64,000 nucleotides of DNA, from contig NZ_ABXW01000042.1 in the NCBI RefSeq assembly GCF_000173415.1, positions 62,001 through 126,000 of the forward strand, written 5' to 3'. The stretch comes from Providencia alcalifaciens DSM 30120 (GTDB lineage Bacteria > Pseudomonadota > Gammaproteobacteria > Enterobacterales > Enterobacteriaceae). A model generated the notes under the pieces. That model made no database searches. It was not told where the DNA came from and saw only the letters and a program-made list of their open reading frames with translations. Position numbers and translations under genes: made by a program. Below, piece after piece: positions 30,209 through 38,052 of the stretch. Position 1 is the stretch's first letter, and every line of letters begins with the position of its first letter.

Positions 30209-31162
30209 ATGATGAACACAGCGGCAGAAATCAGAGGGCGGATATTTAATATCCAGAAATACTCAATTTATGACGGTGATGGCATTCGTACCCTTATTTT
30301 TCTCAAAGGATGCAATATTCGTTGCCCTTGGTGCGCTAACCCTGAAGGGCTCAGTAGCCAATTTCAAGTGATGTTTTCCCACGACAAATGTGTGGGATGT
30401 GGGAAATGCGTGGATGTCTGCCCGACAGGTATCCATTACATGACAACCAATGAACAAGGGGAAGCTATCCATCGCGTGAATCGCAGTATTGACTGCATTG
30501 GCTGCCGTAAATGTGAGGAAGTGTGCATTTCTGATGCATTAGACATTATGGGAAAAGATGTCACGGTTTCTGAAATGATGGACATCATTATGCAGGATTA
30601 CGATTTTTATATTTCCTCTGGCGGTGGTGTCACGATTGGTGGCGGTGAAATGAGTTTACAGACTGACTTTGCTGTGGAACTTCTGCGTGAATGTAAAAAG
30701 ATGATGATCAATACAGCCGTTGAAACTCAAGGAACAACGTCACTCGCCAATTATGAAAGGTTAGCCGAAGTTGTCGACCTATTCTTGTTCGATGTGAAGC
30801 ATATCGATACCGTTGAGCATAAAAACTTGTTTGGTATTGGTAATGAAAATGTGCGCCGTAATCTCGAAAGATTAATGGAGTTGGGGGCAAATGTGGTGAT
30901 GCGTATGCCTTTAGTTCGCGGATACAACGACTCTTTTGATGCCATAACTGGCGCAATTGAGTACGCCATGGAATTGTCGAAACGCGGTAATTTAAATCGA
31001 ATTGATATCTTACCTTATCACCAGCTTGGTCGTGGGAAATACGACAAGCTCGATATGATTTATCCCATCAAGAAAGATCCAACCTACAGCGTTGAAGAGT
31101 TAGATCAATTAGAGGCTTTCTTTAAAACATTCGATTTTGATATTCGACTGGTTCGTCACTAA
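30209..31162 (+). CDS. cutD: Choline TMA-lyase activating enzyme, radical SAM
   Basis: 317 residues. The radical-SAM cluster motif CNIRCPWC (Cys35, Cys39, Cys42) is followed by a ferredoxin-like insert with two four-cysteine sets: CVGCGKC with CPTG at 61-71 and CIGCRKC with CISD at 96-106. SAM-binding glycine motif GGGVTIGGGE. It installs the glycyl radical on CutC using SAM and an electron. GGAG stands five bases before the ATG. Immediate placement after cutC is the rule for this pair. Confidence 0.95.
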   Translation: MMNTAAEIRGRIFNIQKYSIYDGDGIRTLIFLKGCNIRCPWCANPEGLSSQFQVMFSHDKCVGCGKCVDVCPTGIHYMTTNEQGEAIHRVNRSIDCIGCRKCEEVCISDALDIMGKDVTVSEMMDIIMQDYDFYISSGGGVTIGGGEMSLQTDFAVELLRECKKMMINTAVETQGTTSLANYERLAEVVDLFLFDVKHIDTVEHKNLFGIGNENVRRNLERLMELGANVVMRMPLVRGYNDSFDAITGAIEYAMELSKRGNLNRIDILPYHQLGRGKYDKLDMIYPIKKDPTYSVEELDQLEAFFKTFDFDIRLVRH

Positions 31163-31175
31163 GTAGGAGAGAAAG

Positions 31176-31568
31176 ATGAAAAGTTTAGGTGTCATTGAGA
31201 CTTACGGACTGACATCGGCAATACAAGCTGCCGATGCGGCATGTAAAGCGGCAAGTGTTGAGATTGTTGGTTATCGTAAAATTGGTTCTGGCTTAGTTTC
31301 TGTCTGTTTTCAGGGGGAAATTAGTGCAGTAAGAACAGCGGTTGATCATGGTGCATCGGTTGTCAGCCATCAAAATTTATTAAAAGGTACGCTAGTGATT
31401 GCTCGCCCTGAGGAGAGTGTGATCACTCAACTGTTATCTGCCAAGAATACCGCGAGTGAAATTGAGCAATGTCGTGAAGCGTCAGTGCGTGAGTCTTCTG
31501 TAGAAACGCTAGAAAATCATGTTGTTGTAGAGCCAAAAGCGGAAGTTCGTAAAGGGAAGAAATCATGA
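31176..31568 (+). CDS. BMC-H shell protein 4 with C-terminal extension
   Basis: 130 residues. Residues 1-87 are a BMC domain (SLGVIETYGLTSAIQAADAA, IGSGLVSVCFQGEISAV, KGTLVIARPEE). A charged 40-residue tail ends in a basic KGKKS. It is more diverged from the three upstream copies than they are from each other. Extended BMC-H proteins such as PduK and EutK are minor shell components; the tail may bind cargo or nucleic acid. The end overlaps the next gene by four bases. Confidence 0.9.
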   Translation: MKSLGVIETYGLTSAIQAADAACKAASVEIVGYRKIGSGLVSVCFQGEISAVRTAVDHGASVVSHQNLLKGTLVIARPEESVITQLLSAKNTASEIEQCREASVRESSVETLENHVVVEPKAEVRKGKKS

Positions 31569-32209
31569 TAAACCAGCAGCTAATGGGGAAAATTCTGTCT
31601 CGCTTAGCCGTGCCAAACTCTGCTGCAATAATGGAGAGTCCTATCGCTATTCCGGTGGGCGTTTCTAACCGTCATGTTCATCTTTCGCAAGAGGACGTCA
31701 CCGTTCTTTTTGGTGAAGGTTATCAACTCACGCCATTTAAAGATTTGAAACAACCGGGACAATTTGCGGCAAAAGAGTGTGTGATGGTGGTTGGACCTAA
31801 AGGGTCGATCAGTAAAGTGCGAGTATTAGGACCAACAAGACCCAAAACTCAGCTTGAGGTCTCGAAAGCCGATTGTTTTGCGCTTGGCATTAAAGCACCA
31901 GTGCGTGAGTCTGGGGATCTAAATGAGTCAGGAAATGCGCTGTTAATTGGTCCGGCTGGGTACGTTAATCTCTCGGAACAGGTGATTTGTGCCCAACGCC
32001 ATATTCACATGAACCTGATGGATGCTCGCGCGCTCAATGTCGTTAATGGACAGCGGGTATGTGTGCGGACTGAGGGTGAGCGTAGCCTCGTATTTGATGA
32101 AGTTGTTATTCGAGTCGATGCACGATTTTCTCTGGAATTTCATATTGATACAGATGAAGCGAATGCAGCAGGGTTACGCAATAATGACAGTGTTTTTGTT
32201 GTCAGCTAA
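31565..32209 (+). CDS. cutH: PduL-type phosphotransacylase of the microcompartment
   Basis: 214 residues, two PduL (PF06130) repeats: VGVSNRHVHLSQEDV with the first metal histidines, LTPFKDLKQPGQFAAKE, and AQRHIHMNLMDARAL with the second set. It converts acetyl-CoA and phosphate to acetyl-phosphate and CoA, recycling CoA inside the shell and allowing ATP formation by acetate kinase. The N-terminal helix INQQLMGKILSRLAV resembles an encapsulation peptide. The start overlaps the preceding shell gene (ATGA). Confidence 0.92.
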   Translation: MINQQLMGKILSRLAVPNSAAIMESPIAIPVGVSNRHVHLSQEDVTVLFGEGYQLTPFKDLKQPGQFAAKECVMVVGPKGSISKVRVLGPTRPKTQLEVSKADCFALGIKAPVRESGDLNESGNALLIGPAGYVNLSEQVICAQRHIHMNLMDARALNVVNGQRVCVRTEGERSLVFDEVVIRVDARFSLEFHIDTDEANAAGLRNNDSVFVVS

Positions 32210-32231
32210 ATACTTAGCGAACGGTGGCAAG

Positions 32232-32930
32232 ATGAACGAAAAAATAATTGAGCAGATAGTGTCACAGGTACTGCAACAGCTGAAACAGCGAGTATTAGTG
32301 GTATTGTCCCCTAGCCAAGCTTATCAACAGGCGGTGTATCAACGTTTATTGTCGTTATCCTCGATGTCTTTTTCTTTCTATGCCACCAAGGAAATGTTAA
32401 CGCAATCGACAGGAAACCAATCGACAGGGAACCAATGGAAAGAAATCGGACAACAATTTGATATTAATACCTTTAGTGTAGACAAGCTGGCTGAATTCCA
32501 TTGTGTGTTTTTACCTTTTCTGGGAAGTAAGGTCGTTAGTGAAGTTGTGAATGGATTATCCGTTAGCGAAGAAAGTGAAATTATCTTACATGCACTCTCT
32601 CAAAATATTCCTATTTTGGCGCTGAAATATCATTGTTGTCCTGATAGTGATTTAAACCAGATATTAGGTTTGAATAAAAATGAACAGTATAACGACCTAA
32701 TTAAAGAGAATATAAATAAGGCTATCTCATTAGGTATTCAATTCGATACATTTAATAATATTGAAAATAAAATACTCATTAGAAATGATGAGGCATCGAG
32801 TGAAAATAAAGTTAATCAGAATCGCTATATTACTTTGAACGAAGTAATGAATGACCCAAAGGAATACTCTCTAAATAAAAATAAATTAACAGATTCAGCA
32901 ATAGATTATTTAAAGTCTCTAAAAAAATAG
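32232..32930 (+). CDS. Microcompartment-associated protein of unknown function
   Basis: 232 residues from the ATG at 32232; longer readings overlap the phosphotransacylase gene. I do not recognise a known family. It opens with an amphipathic helix MNEKIIEQIVSQVLQQLKQR like the N-termini of PduM and of encapsulated cargo. A Rossmann-like stretch follows (VLVVLSPSQAYQQAVYQRLL, FHCVFLPFLGSKVVSEVVNG, IPILALKYHC), reminiscent of flavoprotein-type folds. A 15-base tandem duplication gives a repeated STGNQ. The last 90 codons are markedly AT-rich and Asn/Lys-rich, unlike the rest of the operon. Position between the phosphotransacylase and transporter genes implies a shell-assembly or cofactor role. 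Confidence 0.7.
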   Translation: MNEKIIEQIVSQVLQQLKQRVLVVLSPSQAYQQAVYQRLLSLSSMSFSFYATKEMLTQSTGNQSTGNQWKEIGQQFDINTFSVDKLAEFHCVFLPFLGSKVVSEVVNGLSVSEESEIILHALSQNIPILALKYHCCPDSDLNQILGLNKNEQYNDLIKENINKAISLGIQFDTFNNIENKILIRNDEASSENKVNQNRYITLNEVMNDPKEYSLNKNKLTDSAIDYLKSLKK

Positions 32931-32982
32931 ATTTCATTTCAATTTAATATTTTAAACGTCTATCTATGTAGGAGTATTATCT

Positions 32983-33396
32983 ATGTCTTCTAAAGCAAAA
33001 TCATGGCTTTGGATGCTGGCGGTGATTATTTCTGAAACCTCAGCAACATCCACATTGAAAATGTTCGATAATAGTGAAGGAACAACCAAATCATTATTAT
33101 TAGGTCTGATAGTGATTCTGTATGTTATTTGTTATTACTCTCTTTCTCGCGCAGTGAAATATATTCCAGTTGGATTAGCATATGCCACTTGGTCAGGCAC
33201 GGGCATTTTAATGGTTTCTACCTTAGGTATGCTTTTTTATGGGCAGCATCCCGATATGGCGGCAATTATCGGAATGGGGGTCATTGCGTCTGGCATCGTG
33301 ATTATGAACTTGTTTTCTAAGATGGGGGCTGATGAGGCTGAACCAGCTGAAAATTCAGAAGCGTCACTGTCTTCAACTAACAACGTCGCTCATTAA
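32983..33396 (+). CDS. Small multidrug resistance (SMR) family transporter, subunit 1
   Basis: 137 residues, four membrane segments, with the essential membrane glutamate at Glu18 (VIISETSATSTLKM) and SMR blocks YIPVGLAYATWSGTGILMVS and IGMGVIASGIVIMNL. A hydrophilic tail of about 25 residues extends past the usual SMR length. SMR proteins exchange protons for cationic amines. In this locus it probably handles quaternary or tertiary amines such as choline or trimethylamine, as an obligate pair with the next gene. Confidence 0.85.
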   Translation: MSSKAKSWLWMLAVIISETSATSTLKMFDNSEGTTKSLLLGLIVILYVICYYSLSRAVKYIPVGLAYATWSGTGILMVSTLGMLFYGQHPDMAAIIGMGVIASGIVIMNLFSKMGADEAEPAENSEASLSSTNNVAH

Positions 33397-33414
33397 TAAG
33401 AAGAGAGGAATAGT

Positions 33415-33741
33415 ATGTTTACTGGATTTTTATGGTTGGCATTATCGATTGGTTCGGAGATTACAGGAACATCGATGATCAAAAAAACCAACAGTTTTAG
33501 TAAATTAGGTCCATCTATTTTAGTGATTGTGGCTTACTGTTTGTGCTATTTTGCGTTAACTCGTGCAATGGGATATATCCCTGTGGGTGTTGCGTACTCT
33601 TTATGGTGTGGGTTTGGTATTGTTGGTGTAACGTTAGTTTCGATGATTTTATATAAGCAGAAACCCGATGTGCCTGCTGTCTTCGCGATGGGATTAATTA
33701 TCTCTGGCGGTATTATTATGAACACCTTCTCAACGATGTAA
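33415..33741 (+). CDS. Small multidrug resistance (SMR) family transporter, subunit 2
   Basis: 108 residues, four membrane segments, with glutamate Glu15 (SIGSEITGTSMIKK) and YIPVGVAYSLWCGFGIVGVT. It begins 18 bases after subunit 1. Paired SMR genes usually encode heterodimers with fixed opposite topologies. It is the last gene of the cut locus. Confidence 0.85.
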   Translation: MFTGFLWLALSIGSEITGTSMIKKTNSFSKLGPSILVIVAYCLCYFALTRAMGYIPVGVAYSLWCGFGIVGVTLVSMILYKQKPDVPAVFAMGLIISGGIIMNTFSTM

Positions 33742-33766
33742 TCTTCGGTTTTATCTCTCGTATACC

Positions 33767-33804
33767 CATTGATTATTGCCTGTTTTTTCAGGTGATAATC
33801 AATG
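33767..33804 (+). terminator. Long hairpin after the cut locus
   Basis: Arms cattgattattgcctg (33767-33782) and caggtgataatcaatg (33789-33804) pair over 16 positions, two of them G-U, around a TTTTTT loop. It lies 25 bases after the last SMR gene. The U-run is in the loop rather than after the stem, so it may act as a 3'-end stabiliser or a Rho-assisted end rather than a classic terminator. Confidence 0.55.
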
Positions 33805-33901
33805 ACGGTTTCACAACATAAAATGAATGTTTAACGCTAAGAGTCATTGTCTATCCTATGCTAATTTAACGTATGACTATCGTTTAATTTAGGAATGAGA
33901 T

Positions 33902-34237
33902 ATGCAAATTATTGAGTGGGATGACTTTACGAAAGTTGAAATGCGTATTGGCACCATTATTCGTGCGGAAGTGAACAGTAAAGCGAAGAAGCCCGCTTAT
34001 GTCATGGATGTGGATTTAGGAGAATTAGGAATTAAACGCTCAAGCGCACAAATTACGGTGCATTACACTCCCGAAAGTTTAATTGGAAAACAGGTTTTAT
34101 GTGTGTGTAATTTTGAAGTTAAACGTATTGCTGGCATAAAATCTGAAGTGTTAATTACGGGAGCACCAGATGAAACAGGGGCGATTGTATTAGCGGAATT
34201 TAATTTACCCGTGCCGAATGGTTCTCGTCTTGCTTAA
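33902..34237 (+). CDS. csaA: CsaA-like tRNA-binding-domain protein
   Basis: 111 residues, a single OB-fold tRNA-binding domain (PF01588): FTKVEMRIGTIIRAEVNSKAKKPAYVMDVDLG, GIKRSSAQITVHYTPESLIGKQVLCVCNFE, and the tail GSRLA typical of CsaA. These dimeric proteins bind tRNA and have been described as secretion-related chaperones. Its size matches the family. It is separated from the cut locus by a hairpin and has its own spacer. Confidence 0.85.
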   Translation: MQIIEWDDFTKVEMRIGTIIRAEVNSKAKKPAYVMDVDLGELGIKRSSAQITVHYTPESLIGKQVLCVCNFEVKRIAGIKSEVLITGAPDETGAIVLAEFNLPVPNGSRLA

Positions 34238-34274
34238 GCCGTAAGGCTGCATTTTCTTGATTAAAACCGTTATA

Positions 34275-34301
34275 CTCCTACTGTATGCCACCCAGTAGGA
34301 G
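34275..34301 (+). promoter_or_regulatory. Perfect hairpin covering the ribosome site of the AraC gene
   Basis: Arms ctcctactg (34275-34283) and cagtaggag (34293-34301) are perfect nine-base complements with a nine-base loop. The second arm contains the only good Shine-Dalgarno (TAGGAG) for the TTG start at 34308. Folding would block translation; alternatively the repeat is a DNA operator. Confidence 0.65.
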
Positions 34302-34307
34302 CTCACC

Positions 34308-35003
34308 TTGTTATTACCTGAACTGCATTATCGCCAATATTCTCAAGAGGTTATTTCTCATCAACATGATGGGCAATGGCAGGTGGTATTTGCCGTATCT
34401 GGCGCGATGGAAATCAATATGCATCGCCAACACTGGCTATTGAATGCGGGTCAGGGGGTGGTGATCCCTCCGAGTGTGAGTCATGCCTTTAGTGGGCAAA
34501 AAGGTAATCAAAACTATGTATTGGAAATGCCAGCAACAGCACAGTGGGCATTAAGTGAGCGAATGACCCACTTCGCGCTCACGCCTGCTGCGATAGGGTT
34601 ATTGAATTGGTTACAGCATTTTCCTCAAGCACCTGAACAGAACTTTGCCGTCGCACGTCTATTATTAGCCCAGTTAACGCCTGAAAATCGTTGGATTGAT
34701 GAATTGACTCACTGGATTGAATTACGTTTGCATTTACCCATAAGCTGCGAGGATATTGCCTCTGCATTTTATATGTCTGTCAGTACATTACAGCGTAAAA
34801 TGAAAGCAGAGACTGGGGGCACAGTCATGCAGTTTCTATTACAAAAACGGATGGAAGCTGCTGGAAGTTTATTATTAACTAATCAAACCATTGAGCACGT
34901 TGCCACTCTTGTCGGGTACGATTCCCATTCAGCGTTTAGCCACGCATTCCGTAAATTTTACGGTAAAACACCGTTGGAATATCGCCTAAAATCCCTGATA
35001 TGA
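34308..35003 (+). CDS. AraC-family transcriptional regulator with cupin sensor domain
   Basis: 231 residues, TTG start at 34308 with TAGGAG six bases upstream. The N-terminal cupin-like domain (HQHDGQWQVVFAVSGAMEIN, GVVIPPSVSHAFSG) would sense a small molecule. The C-terminal pair of helix-turn-helix motifs is canonical: CEDIASAFYMSVSTLQRKMK and HVATLVGYDSHSAFSHAFRK, then FYGKTPLEYR. The target is unknown; neighbours on either side are unrelated, though it is the nearest AraC protein to the cut locus. The rare start and hairpin suggest deliberately low expression. Confidence 0.82.
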   Translation: MLLPELHYRQYSQEVISHQHDGQWQVVFAVSGAMEINMHRQHWLLNAGQGVVIPPSVSHAFSGQKGNQNYVLEMPATAQWALSERMTHFALTPAAIGLLNWLQHFPQAPEQNFAVARLLLAQLTPENRWIDELTHWIELRLHLPISCEDIASAFYMSVSTLQRKMKAETGGTVMQFLLQKRMEAAGSLLLTNQTIEHVATLVGYDSHSAFSHAFRKFYGKTPLEYRLKSLI

Positions 35004-35016
35004 TGTCTAAATTACG

Positions 35017-35385
35017 TCATTTAGACTCTACGTGCTGCGAAATTGTCGCGGAGTACTCTCCGTATAAAAAATCGGTGTTGATATTGGCTTGTTTGAGTTT
35101 CAACTCAAGTAATGCCAGCTGTTTGTTGATAGCCACATAATTAGGGTCATCGGCAGAGAGTTGCTGTAACATATGGCATAAATTGAGCGCTTCTTTTTTC
35201 TGCTGTAATTCAGCAGGTAGATATCCTGAATTTTTGAGAATACGATATCCCGCCCTTAATTCCTCAGGAACGAGGCTATCATCATCAAGCTGCAAAGGCT
35301 TACCCTCACCATTGAGATTGGATAATTCTCCCTTGTTTAAGGCGTCTTGAATATGGCGCTCGGCCCAAAGATCAATTACAGACAT
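35017..35385 (-). CDS. yhdN: YhdN-like DUF1992 (DnaJ-related) protein
   Basis: 122 residues from the ATG at 35385 (MSVIDLWAERHIQDAL). It closely follows E. coli YhdN: LWAERHI, GELSNLNGEGKPLQLDDDS, VPEELRAGYRILKNSGYLP and LALLELKLKQANINTDFLYGEY. The DUF1992 domain is found alone or attached to J-domain proteins; function is not established. It is convergent with the AraC gene. Confidence 0.88.
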   Translation of the reverse strand: MSVIDLWAERHIQDALNKGELSNLNGEGKPLQLDDDSLVPEELRAGYRILKNSGYLPAELQQKKEALNLCHMLQQLSADDPNYVAINKQLALLELKLKQANINTDFLYGEYSATISQHVESK

Positions 35386-35839
35386 TATTGTTCGCTCTGT
35401 TGTCAATAAGCATGAATTATAACGTTGATTAGTGTGAATGAGAAACGCACATTAATCTGGCTAATGGTTTTTTTGTAGGGGGGAATGACACAGATTTTGA
35501 GGTATTGTAAAAATGTGCATTAGACAGATTAAATGAAATAAAACCGACTAAATTTGATACTTTGATAGTGTTAAATAATAAAAAATGGCACCTTAATATT
35601 ATTAAAATGTTAACTTGACCACATTTTTTATATTTACTGATATTTAATTTTTATAAAATTTGATTATTACATAAATAAAATTTAACAAAATTAATGCTGT
35701 TATTTTATTATCCATCTAGTAATTATTAGTTTATGTATCAAATTGTATCAAATTTGTTGGTTTGAAATTGTGTATTTGTGATTAGGTGAGGCAAAAAATA
35801 TTGTGTAATGTCCATTTCTCTTGTTTATAAGGAGAAAAT
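35386..35839. other. AT-rich spacer upstream of the AbgT-family gene
   Basis: About 450 bases with poly-A/T tracts and stops in all frames; it should carry the promoter of the transporter gene. The duplicated tatcaaattgtatcaaattt stretch near 35737-35757 is a short direct repeat and could be a binding site. No gene is seen. Confidence 0.5.
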
Positions 35840-37411
35840 ATGGAGCAAAAAAAACAAGAGGGTAGCCGTTTTTTACGTACGGTTGAGTGGTTGGGTAATG
35901 CCTTGCCACACCCTGTCATTCTATTCATTATCTTAATTGGGATTTTATTAGTCTCTTCAGCAGTCGGTCAGTATTTTGGTATTAGTGTTCCTGATCCTCG
36001 CCCTGAAGGCGCGAAAGGTCGCGCTGAAGACGGAATCATTCACATTGTGAGTTTATTAGATGCTGAGGGTATTCGTAAAATTCTCTCCAATGTCGTGACC
36101 AACTTTACCGGATTTGCTCCATTAGGTACGGTATTAGTGGCATTGTTAGGTGTGGGGATTGCGGAACGTGCAGGTCTATTATCCGCTGCAATGCGTCTAA
36201 TTGTGATTAAAGCGCCTCGCAAATTAACGACTGTTGCAATTGTGTTTGCTGGAATCATGTCGAATACTGCCGCAGAGTTGGGATATGTGGTGCTGATTCC
36301 TCTTGCCGCAATTATTTTCCATTCATTAGGTCGCCATCCACTTGCAGGGTTGGCAGCGGCATTCGCTGGCGTATCCGGTGGGTATTCCGCAAACTTATTG
36401 TTAGGAACAGTTGATCCGTTATTGTCTGGGATCACACAGCAAGCCGCACGAATTATAGACCCGACGTATATCGTCGGTGCAGAAGCGAACTGGTATTTTA
36501 TGTTCGCCAGTACGTTCTTGATTACTATTTTGGGTTACTTCATCACCGAAAAAATTGTTGAGCCACAGTTAGGTCCCTATCAGGGCGGTGGTGTTGATGA
36601 AGATGAAGATAAGCTCAGAGCTTCAGCTGAAGTGACGCCGCTTGAGAAAAAAGCGCTGTTCTGGGCATCGGTGACTTTCTGGGGATTAGCGGCAGTATTA
36701 GCCTTAATGGTGGTGCCGGAAAGTGGAATTTTACGTAATCAAGAAACTGGGTTAGTGAGTAATTCACCTTTCTTAAAAGCGATTGTGGTATTTATCTTTA
36801 TTTTCTTTGCGGTTCCAGGGATTGTTTACGGCTATATTGCAAAAACCATGCGCAGTGATAAAGATGTGGTTGATGCGATGGCAAGCGCAATGAGCACCTT
36901 GGGTCTCTATTTAGTCATCATTTTCTTTGCAGCACAGTTCGTTGCATTCTTTGGATGGACAAATATCGGGCAAGTTATTGCGGTCAAAGGCGCTAATTTC
37001 TTAAATAGCATTGACCTACACGGTGGAATATTATTTGTTGGCTTTATTCTGATTTGTGCCTTTATTAACCTTATGATTGGCTCGGCTTCCGCTCAATGGG
37101 CGGTGACTGCGCCGATATTTGTTCCGATGTTAATGTTGGCAGGCTATTCCCCTGAAACTATCCAAGCTGCATATCGTATTGGTGATTCCGTGACAAACAT
37201 TATTACGCCAATGATGAGTTATTTTGGATTGATTATGGCAATCGTTGTTAAATATAAAAAAGATGCTGGAATTGGAACCTTAGTTTCAATGATGTTGCCA
37301 TACTCCATTATTTTCTTTATTGGATGGTCACTGTTCTTTATTGTCTGGGTATTTATTTTAGGGCTGCCAGTAGGACCAGGTTCACCAATTTATTTCACAC
37401 CGGGCAGTTAG
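35840..37411 (+). CDS. abgT: AbgT-family transporter (aminobenzoyl-glutamate type)
   Basis: 523 residues, polytopic inner-membrane protein resembling E. coli AbgT: NALPHPVILFIILIG, NVVTNFTGFAPLGTVLVALLGVGIAERAGLL, GVSGGYSANLL and SASAQWAVTAPIFVPMLMLAGYSPE. The family takes up p-aminobenzoyl-glutamate or exports antifolate-like drugs, using the proton or ion gradient. A strong AAGGAG precedes the ATG. No abgAB hydrolase genes are adjacent, so the physiological substrate remains uncertain. Confidence 0.85.
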   Translation: MEQKKQEGSRFLRTVEWLGNALPHPVILFIILIGILLVSSAVGQYFGISVPDPRPEGAKGRAEDGIIHIVSLLDAEGIRKILSNVVTNFTGFAPLGTVLVALLGVGIAERAGLLSAAMRLIVIKAPRKLTTVAIVFAGIMSNTAAELGYVVLIPLAAIIFHSLGRHPLAGLAAAFAGVSGGYSANLLLGTVDPLLSGITQQAARIIDPTYIVGAEANWYFMFASTFLITILGYFITEKIVEPQLGPYQGGGVDEDEDKLRASAEVTPLEKKALFWASVTFWGLAAVLALMVVPESGILRNQETGLVSNSPFLKAIVVFIFIFFAVPGIVYGYIAKTMRSDKDVVDAMASAMSTLGLYLVIIFFAAQFVAFFGWTNIGQVIAVKGANFLNSIDLHGGILFVGFILICAFINLMIGSASAQWAVTAPIFVPMLMLAGYSPETIQAAYRIGDSVTNIITPMMSYFGLIMAIVVKYKKDAGIGTLVSMMLPYSIIFFIGWSLFFIVWVFILGLPVGPGSPIYFTPGS

Positions 37412-37436
37412 TTACATTATTAAACGATTAGGTTGT

Positions 37437-37468
37437 AAGGGTAAATAGCTTTCTATTTACCCTTTTTT
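37437..37468 (+). terminator. Intrinsic terminator of the AbgT-family gene
   Basis: Arms aagggtaaatag (37437-37448) and ctatttaccctt (37453-37464) pair perfectly around a four-base loop, followed by a T-run to 37468. Confidence 0.9.
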
Positions 37469-37874
37469 ACTTCTATTGATATATGTATTTATAAGTAGAC
37501 ATAAAATGATAATCATTAGATGGCTTGTTTGATAGGGTATTATTGGTTTTTTGGTTCTATTGTATTAAATATTTGTTGTTATCTTATTATTACCCTAAAG
37601 TTAAATGAGGAATTAAATTTATTTGCATGGTTACGTCAAGAATAGACTTGTTCTCAAGTTTGTTTTTATTTATGTGTTGTTTTAAATAAAAATAAGGGTG
37701 ATTAATATGTATAGAATGACAATTTCCGCAAAACTATTCCTCGTGTCTTTTTTTACTTTATTATTCATGTTTCCTATTTTTTGTTATTTTGTCGTTTTTC
37801 AATAATCAAAAACAAATGCTTTAAATTACATCGCGTGTTTATTGGTAATATAGCGAGAAAATAAAATACGTCGA

Positions 37875-37947
37875 TTGTCATGTAAACGTCATTCGCAAGA
37901 GATATGACTGTCATCTGTCTGTCATGTGTTGGCGATATTTCTGTCAT
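37875..37947 (+). promoter_or_regulatory. Array of Pho boxes (PhoB sites) upstream of ugpB
   Basis: A perfect box CTGTCAT-ctgt-CTGTCAT occupies 37908-37925. A degenerate box TTGTCAT-gtaa-ACGTCAT lies at 37875-37892 and a further CTGTCAT at 37941-37947. All units fall in the same 11-base register. This predicts PhoB-activated, phosphate-starvation-induced expression of ugpBAECQ, as known in E. coli. The other bases of the 640-base spacer show no gene. Confidence 0.85.
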
Positions 37948-38052
37948 TTCTCGGTGATAAATTCTCTCTCGAACATAAGCTGCGTGAATTCGCACATTTC
38001 AGTGTAAATCTCAGCGAATAAATTTTAGTCATCATAAAAGAGAGAAATTGGC

